A stretch of DNA of 13,708 nt from assembly GCA_937914775.1 (NCBI GenBank), contig CALDNB010000144.1:1-13708 (forward strand), written 5' to 3'. How positions within the stretch are numbered: position 1 is the first letter of the stretch; each line of letters starts with the position of its first letter. The notes below the pieces were generated by a model. That model was not told the origin of the DNA. It did not search any database and was given only the letters and a program-made list of their open reading frames with translations. Below, piece after piece: positions 5,513 through 13,065 of the stretch. Both the position numbers and the translations under genes were made by a program. The stretch is from an uncultured Clostridia bacterium. GTDB lineage: Bacteria > Bacillota > Clostridia > Monoglobales > Firm-18.

Positions 5513-7156
5513 TTATTTGCTTATTTCTTCTATTATTCTGTCTCTTAATTTATAGATGTACTGTGTATCATAAGGATAATTAGCAAATCGCACGTCTGTT
5601 TTTGCTACGTCGTCTATAATTTCAACAACTTTTTCACGGCCTAAAATGCTTTCTGCAAGACGAAGTACCCTTATATCTTCAAGTCCCTCGTAAAATACAA
5701 GTGCTCGAAGTGATGGGTATGCACCGTTTGTTGCAGGATATACTGAGAACGGGTCTCCTGCAGGGAAGTCGTGGTCGGCAGAAGTTGTAAGATATGGGTT
5801 AATGGGGTAATTTGAGTATGATGTATTGTAGAAATTAAATCCCCAGTGCAAAAAGCCCTTAATATCAAATTTATACATCTGCACACCCATAATTCTGTTA
5901 CGGTATGAACTCATTGCCAAAAATCTGTTGGATACTTTGTAGCCCTGACCGCAACAGTAGTAAACCCACATTTCGGGAACTTTTGCTTCAATAAACGGTT
6001 CTATGTGGTTAGATGCGGGAACGGGGGTTTTAATATAACCTTTTTCGTAAAACTCAAGATTTGACAAAGCATCTAAAACCTTTATATCCCCTGCAACAGA
6101 CTTTATAAATGCACTTCGCTCTGCATAAGTGTCAATGTTATCGGCATTTGGCTCGTCTGAAATATGGAAATAAGTGTCCTCTAAAACTCCTAAAGATTTT
6201 AAGTGCTGTGCAACTGCAGGAATGTAGCAACCTAAAAATTCTTTGTAACTTTCGTCGTTACCGTCAACGTGCCAACCGAATTTTAAGTGGTAGTTGCCGT
6301 CTTCGTTAACCATAATGTTTGGTGCACATTTTGCACCCCACTGTGAATAAAGGTGGGCAGTTTCAAAATATTTAATTCCGTTTCTTTTGCAGATTTCCAC
6401 CCATTTTGTAAGTTTTGACATTTCAAAACTGTACTTGCCGTTAATAAGATTTACATCTACCAACTGAATAACGGGTCTCATAGTGCCTATTGCAGTATCA
6501 AGGGGCGGAGTGTGAATAGGCGTCAAAAGCATATTGATACCCACGTCCGCAGCAGTTTTTATGTAGTTTTCAATTAGTTCCCAATGTTTGTCTGAAAAAA
6601 TCTCAACATTGTGGTAGTTTGCAATACAGTCGCAGTAAAACCACTGTGTGTATTTAAGTGTGCTTTCGGGCAACTTGTATGGAAGAACTGTGATTTCCAT
6701 AGTTTCTTTTGCAACTATGCCCTCGTCATCTGTTGCAGTAATTTCTATAGAGTAATCACCTGCTTTAAAATCGGCGGGAATGTCGATACGCACCCACAAA
6801 ACTGCGGGATGGGCTGAAATTCTTAAACCGTCTTTTTGTTCGGACAGGGGAATTAAAATATCGGGAATACTGCAGTTTTTGTATGTTAAATAGTCGGAAT
6901 CAAGAGGCCACCCTCTGATTTCTGCTCTTGTTGTCATATCGCAGGGCGCCATATCAAGTTTGTATAAAGTGATATAATCTTTAAGTTCTGAATTAACGTC
7001 TATTTTGCAAAGTTTGTTTTCGTCAGCGTGAAAATATAACTGATAGGAAAAACGCTCACCCAAAAATACCTTTGCGCTTCGTATTTCCGTTGGCATGACT
7101 TTGTTTTCGGGGAAAATTTTGTCCAATGATGTGTACTGTTTTACGGTTACGTTCAT
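5513..7156 (-). CDS. GH123-type glycoside hydrolase (formerly DUF4091)
   Basis: A 547-residue protein with an N-terminal beta-sandwich (about 1-160, ending METMEITVLPYKLPE-like) and a TIM-barrel-like catalytic region of the GH123/DUF4091 family. The strongest markers are YFHISDEP with adjacent D334 and E335, GFLHWGFNFYN (about 434-444), FPAGDPFSVYPATNG (464-478) and SLRALVFYEGLEDIRVL (482-498). In characterised GH123 enzymes the Asp-Glu pair stabilises the oxazolinium intermediate and acts as acid/base in beta-N-acetylgalactosaminide hydrolysis. The fold assignment is firm; the substrate is not, because many relatives in this clan are untested. No signal peptide is visible, so it should be cytoplasmic. 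TAGGAGG precedes the ATG, and the AraC-type gene ends 37 bases upstream on the same strand, suggesting an operon divergent from the GH2-esterase-uxaBA operon. The two together look like one glycan-use locus. Confidence 0.85.
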   Translation of the reverse strand: MNVTVKQYTSLDKIFPENKVMPTEIRSAKVFLGERFSYQLYFHADENKLCKIDVNSELKDYITLYKLDMAPCDMTTRAEIRGWPLDSDYLTYKNCSIPDILIPLSEQKDGLRISAHPAVLWVRIDIPADFKAGDYSIEITATDDEGIVAKETMEITVLPYKLPESTLKYTQWFYCDCIANYHNVEIFSDKHWELIENYIKTAADVGINMLLTPIHTPPLDTAIGTMRPVIQLVDVNLINGKYSFEMSKLTKWVEICKRNGIKYFETAHLYSQWGAKCAPNIMVNEDGNYHLKFGWHVDGNDESYKEFLGCYIPAVAQHLKSLGVLEDTYFHISDEPNADNIDTYAERSAFIKSVAGDIKVLDALSNLEFYEKGYIKTPVPASNHIEPFIEAKVPEMWVYYCCGQGYKVSNRFLAMSSYRNRIMGVQMYKFDIKGFLHWGFNFYNTSYSNYPINPYLTTSADHDFPAGDPFSVYPATNGAYPSLRALVFYEGLEDIRVLRLAESILGREKVVEIIDDVAKTDVRFANYPYDTQYIYKLRDRIIEEISK

Positions 7157-7193
7157 AATTTCTACCTCCTAATGAGCATATTGTATCATTTAA

Positions 7194-7643
7194 TCAGCGG
7201 TTTTTCAATAGTTTATAGGATAATTGCATTTGTTTGGGCGATATTCCGAACATTTTCTTGAATTTTATTGAAAAGTAGTTGCTGTCGTTAAATCCGCATT
7301 GTTGAGCCACCTTGGAAATCTCTGCTTTTTCGCTTGTTTTAAGGAGCCCTTGTGCTTTTTTCAGACGCAGCAGGTTAAGGTACTCGTTAAAAGTAAAAGA
7401 GGTGGTTTTTTTAAATTCCCGTGAAAAGTGTTCGGGGCTTACGGAATACTTTACAGCCAACGATTTTAAAGTTATTTCGTTGTGGCAGTTCTCCTGAATG
7501 TATTTTACCGCTTCTTCTATAAAACTGCTTTTGGCGTCGCAGTTTTTGTAGCGGTTTTTGTTCCGTAAAATAAGCAGAAATAGAATGTTGGTGTAGTTTT
7601 CCAATATGTCATTACTGTAGTTGTCCTTTTTTTGTATTCCCAC
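7194..7643 (-). CDS. AraC-family regulator, C-terminal HTH part (after frameshift)
   Basis: This reading frame carries the DNA-binding half of an AraC/XylS regulator. Its double helix-turn-helix starts at FIEEAVKYIQENCHNEITL and continues through LAVKYSVSPEHFSREFKK, LRLKKAQGLLKTSE and VAQQCGFNDSNYFSIKFKK to MFGISPKQM, the classical signature. The GTG at 7643 is only where the frame happens to open; it has no ribosome binding site and lies inside the coding sequence of the N-terminal part. The frame should join that part at the A7 tract (T7 at 7627-7633 on the plus strand). Adding one A gives EYKKKDNYSND and an uninterrupted 272-residue protein from 8011 to 7194, a normal length for the family. 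Without the join this half would probably not be translated. It presumably regulated the flanking sugar genes. Confidence 0.85.
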   Translation of the reverse strand: MGIQKKDNYSNDILENYTNILFLLILRNKNRYKNCDAKSSFIEEAVKYIQENCHNEITLKSLAVKYSVSPEHFSREFKKTTSFTFNEYLNLLRLKKAQGLLKTSEKAEISKVAQQCGFNDSNYFSIKFKKMFGISPKQMQLSYKLLKNR

Positions 7644-8011
7644 ATAATTTTTTCAAAGCAACTGTATATTTCATCCCACACTTCAGGATTTCTGTATATA
7701 TATCCGTTTTTGGGATACAGGTTAAAGGATGCGGGAATGTATTTCTGGGAACAGTTAATCAGCATACGGGAATAGTTTCCGTTTTTATACCCCGTATTGT
7801 GTATGACTCCCTGGGGAATCAAAACAATGTCCCCGCGTTTTATATTGTAAATTTTGTTGTCGATAAAGTATCTGCATTCTCCTGTTTCAATTAAATAAAT
7901 TTCAAACAAATTGTGGAAATGCTTTTCCATTATTATTTCGTCTTTGTCATCGCTTGCTTCTTTGTAGTCAAAAAAGAATGACACTCTTTCGCTGAACTTA
8001 TTTGATTTCAT
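7517..8011 (-). CDS. AraC-family regulator, N-terminal sugar-sensing cupin part (frameshifted)
   Basis: The N-terminal half of the same regulator. Residues about 25-80 form an AraC-type cupin, with HFHNLFEIYLIETGEC, YNIKRGDIVLIPQGVIH as the usual sensor-domain landmarks. The start is ATG at 8011 (MKSNKFSERV) because AAAAGGAGGTG lies just upstream; an earlier in-frame ATG at 8098 falls in the promoter region and lacks a site. After ...MWEYKK the frame hits an A7 run and continues out of phase (RTTTVMTYWKTTP...) to a stop at 7517, giving a 164-residue product without a DNA-binding domain. One missing A explains the break. It could be a sequencing error, a genuine null mutation, or a site of ribosomal or polymerase slippage. 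It is divergent from the GH2 operon and upstream of the GH123-like gene, the normal place for a local sugar-responsive activator. Confidence 0.85.
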   Translation of the reverse strand: MKSNKFSERVSFFFDYKEASDDKDEIIMEKHFHNLFEIYLIETGECRYFIDNKIYNIKRGDIVLIPQGVIHNTGYKNGNYSRMLINCSQKYIPASFNLYPKNGYIYRNPEVWDEIYSCFEKIMWEYKKRTTTVMTYWKTTPTFYFCLFYGTKTATKTATPKAVL

Positions 8012-8138
8012 ACCAAACACCTCCTTTTGATTATAAAATATAATATCAAAAAAATCAAGAAAAATTATGTAAATCGTCAAATTAATTAAGGAAAACATAA
8101 CAAAATTGATATATAATTGATTAAAAGGAGTGGTGGGT
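8012..8138. promoter_or_regulatory. Divergent promoter region of the araC-GH123 and GH2-esterase-uxaBA operons
   Basis: A 127-base A+T-rich spacer between two divergent starts. On the plus strand TATAAT at 8112-8117 is a clear -10 without a recognisable -35, as expected for an activator-dependent promoter. On the minus strand TATTAT (8040-8045) can serve the regulator gene. TTGAT appears five times, at 8027-8031, 8106-8110 and 8117-8121 on plus and as ATCAA at 8045-8049 and 8054-8058. The two TTGAT copies around the -10 are 11 bases apart, one helical turn. These are candidate half-sites for the AraC protein. Confidence 0.5.
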
Positions 8139-10814
8139 ATGAATTATAAAACTTTTTCGTTAAACGGAATGTGGAAAATAAACTACCAAAAAGAACTGTA
8201 TGACGACACAGTTGTACCGAAATTCGACGGAATTTCTGTAAAAGATGTTGTTCCGGGATTCTGGGAAGATATGGAGTGGGATGCAGAGATACACCCCGAA
8301 TACGAAGACCTGCACTATCCCATAAAAGATACCGCTCCCGATATGACGCTGAAAAACTATGTAGGCAATTTCTTTTACAAAAAGGAATTTGCTCTGGAAA
8401 AAGAGATAAATAATGCCAAAATATACTTTGAGGGAGTGCAAAACACAGTTTTAGTGTGGATAAATGATAAATTTATAGGTAAGCACAGCGGTTACAGTAC
8501 ACCTTTTAATATGGATATCCCTGACGGAACACTTAAAAAAGGACAAAACACAGTAGTTATGTCCGTTTCAAACTTTACTCTTTCGGGCTTTGACAACCAG
8601 CCTGTTTTGGGACTTACAACCAGAGCCGTAAACAGATACACAGGAGGAATTTCGGGCAAGGTGGAAATAAGACAGTACCTGTGCCCTCTTTATGACCTTA
8701 ATTTAACAGTTTCAGCTGATACAAAAACCGCGTCGGTATCATATAACGAAAAAATTCAGGTTGAGTGGGCGGTATATGACGGCAAAAAGAAAGTAAAATT
8801 AGGTACTGCAAATGGTGACTTTTCCTTTGAAACAGACGGGCTTTTACTGTGGAGCCCCGAAAATCCAAAGCAGTATGTTTTAGAAATAAAGTGCGAAAGG
8901 GGAAGCATAAAAAGAAAATTCGGTGTACGACGCCTGACTGCAGAAGGACATAAACTGTTTCTTAACGGCAAACCGTACTATTTACGGGGCGTTTGCGAAC
9001 ACTGTTACTATCCGAAAACCGTGCACCCTGTTCACCATAAAAAAGAATATATAAAAATGATAAAGTCATTTAAGAAACTTGGTTTTAACTTTATCAGATT
9101 CCATACCTATGTACCATATATTGAGTACCTGGAGGCGGCAGACGAACTTGGTATGCTTGTTCAGGTGGAATGTCCCAACAACACAAATATTGAAAACTGG
9201 GAAGAAATAGTAAATTTCGCAAAAGGACACCCGTCAGTTGTAATCTTTTGCTGCGGAAATGAACTTTTGATGGATGAGCCATTTATAGAGCATCTAAAAA
9301 AGTGTGCAGACATTGTGCACAAAAAAACTGACTGCCTGTTTTCACCATTATCTGCACTTCGCGGGCTTGAATACTATTTAATAGAGCCTGAAATTATGGA
9401 TGACTTAGAGGAACAACCCTTCCAGCACTACCCTGTAAGGTTTGAAACAGTTGGGGAATTTGCGGACTTGTATAACAGTTACGCTCTGGGACTTTTAAGT
9501 TACCATTCGCAAAAAGGTGACTCCGAAGTTTTGGACAGTTGGCAAAAGGTGTATAATAAACCACGCTTAAGCCACGAAATATGTATAGACGGAACATATA
9601 CTGACTTGTCTGTGGAAAAGAAATATAAGGGCACAAGAATAGGTCAGACCGATATGTTTGGGTCAATTAAAAGGCATTTGGAAGAAAAGGGACTTTTAAA
9701 AAACGCACCCCTTTATTTTAAAAATTCCTGCAAGTGGCAAAGTATGTCACGAAAATACTGCTTTGAAACAACAAGACGGTGCAACACCATTTACGGTTTT
9801 GATTTTTTAGGGCCTATAGATACCCACTGGCACACTTTCGGTTACGACGTAGGTATGATGAACGAGTTTTATAAACTAAAACCGGGGGAAACTGTAAAAA
9901 ATGTACTTACATACAACAGCCCTACAGTGGTGCTAACTGACATTATGAAAAACACAAATTATTACAGCGGCGATACCCTTAACTGTAATTTCTATGTGTC
10001 GAACTTCAGTGACGATTACGAGCAGGGTGAACTGAAAATTACTGTTTCCCATAAGGGCAGGGCAATTTATAAAGAAAAGGTTAATGTTAAAGATGCAGTT
10101 TTCGGTGAAGTAACAAAGGTACACGGTTTTTCATATAAAATGCCTTACACAGACAAATATATGGAACTGAAACTTACTGCCGATTATAACGGACAGAAAA
10201 ACAGTTGGGACATATATCTGTTCCCCGAAAACAATTGTGACGTGGGTGACCTTGTAATTACAAATAACAAAGAGGAAATGATAAATGCCCTTAATGACGG
10301 AAAAAATGTGGCAGTTATAGGGGAAACACCTTTTGAAACTCTGCCGACTTTGTGCAGAATAGGTCTTGCAGGGCGTACCTCGGGGAACCTTGCAACAGTA
10401 ATAAACAGTCACCCCATAACTAAAGGCATAAAGGACAAATACTGTAACTGGCAGTTCAATAAAATGCTGGAGGGCGGAAATGCAGTATGCTTTAATACGG
10501 ACAAAGTGCCCTTTAACCCCATTATTGAGGTAGTTTCCACTCATAAATACATTATAAAACAGTCTGCCCTTTTCGAGTTAAATGTAGGAAAAGGCAAACT
10601 TATTGTGTGCTCATTTAATTTTGATGAAACTGACCCCTGTGCCAACTGGTTTAAAAATAAAATTATCGCTTATGCAAACAGTAATAAATTTAATCCAAAA
10701 GACAGCATAACCGTAAAAGAACTGGATGCGTTTTTAAATCAGAACACGGAAAAAGCAGAGGGAAACACAAATTTCGCATTTAACCAGAACGATGCAACCG
10801 CAAGGAGGAAATAA
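8139..10814 (+). CDS. Glycoside hydrolase family 2 protein (beta-galactosidase-like)
   Basis: An 891-residue GH2 enzyme, a retaining exo-beta-glycosidase. Domains in order: sugar-binding jelly roll (about 1-180, with FSLNGMWKINY, GNFFYKKEF, FEGVQNTVLVWINDKFIGKHSGYSTPF-like), an Ig-like domain (185-265), TIM barrel (about 270-585, with FLNGKPYYLRGV and LGFNFIRFHTYVP), and C-terminal extensions. The acid/base is E375 in CCGNE; the nucleophile is probably E480 in RLSHE. Residues about 590-690 look like another beta-sandwich, and 700-850 like a Rossmann/glutamine-amidotransferase-like accessory domain (VAVIGETPF, SHPITKG, LIVCSFNFDE). The N-x-K motif of beta-glucuronidases is not seen after the nucleophile, so the sugar removed is uncertain. 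There is no signal peptide. The ATG at 8139 is chosen because AAAAGGAG ends 8 bases before it. It is the first gene of the operon leading to uronate catabolism. Confidence 0.88.
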   Translation: MNYKTFSLNGMWKINYQKELYDDTVVPKFDGISVKDVVPGFWEDMEWDAEIHPEYEDLHYPIKDTAPDMTLKNYVGNFFYKKEFALEKEINNAKIYFEGVQNTVLVWINDKFIGKHSGYSTPFNMDIPDGTLKKGQNTVVMSVSNFTLSGFDNQPVLGLTTRAVNRYTGGISGKVEIRQYLCPLYDLNLTVSADTKTASVSYNEKIQVEWAVYDGKKKVKLGTANGDFSFETDGLLLWSPENPKQYVLEIKCERGSIKRKFGVRRLTAEGHKLFLNGKPYYLRGVCEHCYYPKTVHPVHHKKEYIKMIKSFKKLGFNFIRFHTYVPYIEYLEAADELGMLVQVECPNNTNIENWEEIVNFAKGHPSVVIFCCGNELLMDEPFIEHLKKCADIVHKKTDCLFSPLSALRGLEYYLIEPEIMDDLEEQPFQHYPVRFETVGEFADLYNSYALGLLSYHSQKGDSEVLDSWQKVYNKPRLSHEICIDGTYTDLSVEKKYKGTRIGQTDMFGSIKRHLEEKGLLKNAPLYFKNSCKWQSMSRKYCFETTRRCNTIYGFDFLGPIDTHWHTFGYDVGMMNEFYKLKPGETVKNVLTYNSPTVVLTDIMKNTNYYSGDTLNCNFYVSNFSDDYEQGELKITVSHKGRAIYKEKVNVKDAVFGEVTKVHGFSYKMPYTDKYMELKLTADYNGQKNSWDIYLFPENNCDVGDLVITNNKEEMINALNDGKNVAVIGETPFETLPTLCRIGLAGRTSGNLATVINSHPITKGIKDKYCNWQFNKMLEGGNAVCFNTDKVPFNPIIEVVSTHKYIIKQSALFELNVGKGKLIVCSFNFDETDPCANWFKNKIIAYANSNKFNPKDSITVKELDAFLNQNTEKAEGNTNFAFNQNDATARRK

Positions 10815-10815
10815 A

Positions 10816-11802
10816 ATGAAAAATACATACCAGTATAATATGGAACTTATGAAAAAGATAAAACCCTCCATGTCGTATAACGGGGAAAATCTTCCCAAGT
10901 GGCAAAAAGAGGCAAAAGAGAAACTTGCGCAGTTATTGGGCCTTGACAGATTTACAAAAGTTGCACCCGATGTTCAAATTGAGTACGTAAAAGGCAACGA
11001 AACACGCTTTACTTTTTTAAGCGAAGAGGGGTACAGAGTGCCCTGCCATCTGCTTTTGCCTGAGGGCGTTGACAATCCGCCCCTTATGATATGCGTACAA
11101 GGTCATTCAACAGGTATGCACATTTCTCTTGGCAGACCAAAATACGAGGGTGACGCCGAAAAAATCGCAAGCGGAGACAGAGATTTTGCAATAAGAGCAT
11201 TAAAAGAGGGTTTTGCCGCAGTTACAATAGAGCAGAGGAACTTCGGAGAATTAAGCAGTGTTGACGGAAAACCGGGTTGCATATACTCCAAACTAACTGC
11301 GGAATTGTTTGGCAGAACAACAGTAGGTGAGCGTGTATGGGATGTTATGCGTCTTATAGACGTAATAGAAGCACAGTTTAATACCGTTGTTGATACAAAA
11401 AGAATTTGTCTTATGGGTTGCTCCGCAGGAGGAACAACAACTATTTATACTGCAGCACTTGAGGAAAGAATAGTCCTTGCTATGCCCATTTGTGCAGTTT
11501 GTACTTATAAAGATTCAATAGGAGGTATGCCTCATTGCCCCTGCAACTATGTTCCCCATATTGCAGAGTATTTTGATATGGACGATTTAATTGCAATGGC
11601 GTGTCCGAAGTACTATATTCAGGTAAACGGTGAGCAGGACAGTATATTCCCCATTGACCCTGCAAAAGAGGTTTATGAAAAAGGAATTATGGCGTACAAA
11701 GATATGGGAATAGAGGACAGATGTGCTTTTGTTATGGGCCCCGGCGGACACAGATTTTATGCAGATTTAAGTTGGCCCCATGTTCATAAATTTATAAAAT
11801 AA
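10816..11802 (+). CDS. Alpha/beta-hydrolase, acetylxylan-esterase-like
   Basis: A 328-residue alpha/beta-hydrolase resembling the Abhydrolase_7/acetylxylan esterase group. The catalytic triad can be read directly: nucleophile S203 in MGCSAGG (GxSxG), acid D275 in GEQDSIFP, and base H312 in GPGGHRFYAD. An oxyanion-hole segment VQGHSTG (94-100) precedes them. Cytoplasmic, with no signal peptide. It probably removes acetyl or methyl ester groups from the oligosaccharide handled by the neighbouring glycosidases; esterases of this type occur in pectin and hemicellulose loci, including as pectin methylesterases. AAGGAGG at 10802-10808 lies inside the end of the GH2 gene, whose stop is one base before this ATG, so translation is coupled; a spurious upstream start inside the GH2 frame is rejected. 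The ester specificity cannot be told from sequence. Confidence 0.85.
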   Translation: MKNTYQYNMELMKKIKPSMSYNGENLPKWQKEAKEKLAQLLGLDRFTKVAPDVQIEYVKGNETRFTFLSEEGYRVPCHLLLPEGVDNPPLMICVQGHSTGMHISLGRPKYEGDAEKIASGDRDFAIRALKEGFAAVTIEQRNFGELSSVDGKPGCIYSKLTAELFGRTTVGERVWDVMRLIDVIEAQFNTVVDTKRICLMGCSAGGTTTIYTAALEERIVLAMPICAVCTYKDSIGGMPHCPCNYVPHIAEYFDMDDLIAMACPKYYIQVNGEQDSIFPIDPAKEVYEKGIMAYKDMGIEDRCAFVMGPGGHRFYADLSWPHVHKFIK

Positions 11803-11814
11803 GGGGTAATAGTT

Positions 11815-13065
11815 ATGGAAAAGATAATTCAATTCGGCGAGGGCGGTTTTCTTCGCGGTTTTGCTGACTGGATGCTGCAGATTGCAAATGAAGAAACTGA
11901 TTTTGACGGACAGGTTGTAGTTGTTCAGCCAATACCTAAAGGTATGTGCAAACAACTTGAACAGCAAAATAATAAATATACTCATATATGCAAGGGAAAA
12001 GAGGGGGTATTTCCAAAGGAAATATCTGTAATTTCAAGGTGCATAAATCCCTTTGATGATTATGAAAATTATTTAAAACTTGCAGACAACCCCGATTTCA
12101 GATTTGTAATTTCAAACACTACAGAGTCGGGTATCGTCTTTGACCAAAAGGACAGAGAGGGAACGGCAGAGTGCTCTTTCCCTGCAAAAGTTACTGCTCT
12201 TTTAAAAAGAAGATACGACAATAATGGCGGTGGCTTCGTGTTTTTGCCCTGCGAACTGATTGATAAAAACGGTGAAAACTTAAAGGACTGTATTTTAAAA
12301 TATGCTTCTCTCTGGGGATACGGACAGGACTTTTGTGATTTTGTACAAAACAAAAATATATTCTGCAATACCTTAGTTGACAGGATAAACACGGGCTTTA
12401 ATAAAGAGGATAGCGAAAAGTATAAAGACAATATGGTTAATACCTCGGAGTATTTCCATTTGTGGGTAATAGAGGGGTATAAAGATTTGTTCTCCGAAAT
12501 TCCCTTTGACAGATGCGGACTTAACGTAATACTGACAGATAATCTTGAAAAATACCGCACAAGAAAGGTGCGGATATTAAACGGAGCACATACTGCAATT
12601 ACCCCCTACGGACTGCTTAAGGGTTTTGAAACAGTTAAATCTGCAGTAGATGATGAAAAAATGAACGAATTTTTAAAGGGCTGTATTTTTGACGAAATAA
12701 TACCTACCCTTGATTTGCCGGAGGAAGAACTGGTAAACTACGCGCAGGATGTTTTAATCAGGTTTTCAAACCCACATATAAAGCACCTTTTGTCAAGCAT
12801 CTCTTTAAATTCCGTAAGCAAATATAAAGTGCGTGTATTGCCCTCGGTAAAAGAATATATTAAACGCTTTGATAAAATACCGCAGAAACTTGTGTTTGCT
12901 TTGGCAAAACTAATTGAGTTTTATAAAAAGGGAACACCTACAGACGACAGCAAGGTAATTGACTTTATAAAAAACAGTACAGTTTCGGAAATACTTAAAA
13001 ACACCGCCCTTTGGGGAGAAGATTTAACATTTCTTGAAAGTGAGATAGAAAAATATGTTGATTAA
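11815..13065 (+). CDS. uxaB: Tagaturonate reductase (altronate oxidoreductase)
   Basis: A member of the polyol/mannitol dehydrogenase family, best matched to UxaB, which reduces D-tagaturonate to D-altronate with NADH in the isomerase pathway of galacturonate breakdown. Signatures include the N-terminal nucleotide-binding IIQFGEGGFLRGFADWML (4-21), VISNTTESGI (98-107), FLPCELIDKNG (143-153), LVDRINTGF, HLWVIEG (215-221), GLNVILTDNLEKYRTRK (235-251) and the catalytic KVRILNGAHT with K251, N256 and H259. It has 416 residues, clearly shorter than the roughly 480 of E. coli or Bacillus UxaB, but all landmark motifs are present. AAGGGGTAAT lies before the ATG, 12 bases after the esterase stop. The next gene, altronate dehydratase, overlaps its 3' end, which strongly supports the pathway assignment. 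A fructuronate reductase (UxuB) role is less likely given uxaA next door. Confidence 0.93.
   Translation: MEKIIQFGEGGFLRGFADWMLQIANEETDFDGQVVVVQPIPKGMCKQLEQQNNKYTHICKGKEGVFPKEISVISRCINPFDDYENYLKLADNPDFRFVISNTTESGIVFDQKDREGTAECSFPAKVTALLKRRYDNNGGGFVFLPCELIDKNGENLKDCILKYASLWGYGQDFCDFVQNKNIFCNTLVDRINTGFNKEDSEKYKDNMVNTSEYFHLWVIEGYKDLFSEIPFDRCGLNVILTDNLEKYRTRKVRILNGAHTAITPYGLLKGFETVKSAVDDEKMNEFLKGCIFDEIIPTLDLPEEELVNYAQDVLIRFSNPHIKHLLSSISLNSVSKYKVRVLPSVKEYIKRFDKIPQKLVFALAKLIEFYKKGTPTDDSKVIDFIKNSTVSEILKNTALWGEDLTFLESEIEKYVD

Noticed and set aside
9843..9960. GH2 protein as a beta-glucuronidase
   Set aside because: The N-x-K motif expected after the nucleophile in glucuronidases was searched for at the end of the barrel and not found.
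12069..12560. 163-residue minus-strand open frame inside uxaB, and similar long minus frames at 10131-10544 and 2190-2600
   Set aside because: Each is antisense to a gene with strong family motifs, has no ribosome binding site and no recognisable domain.
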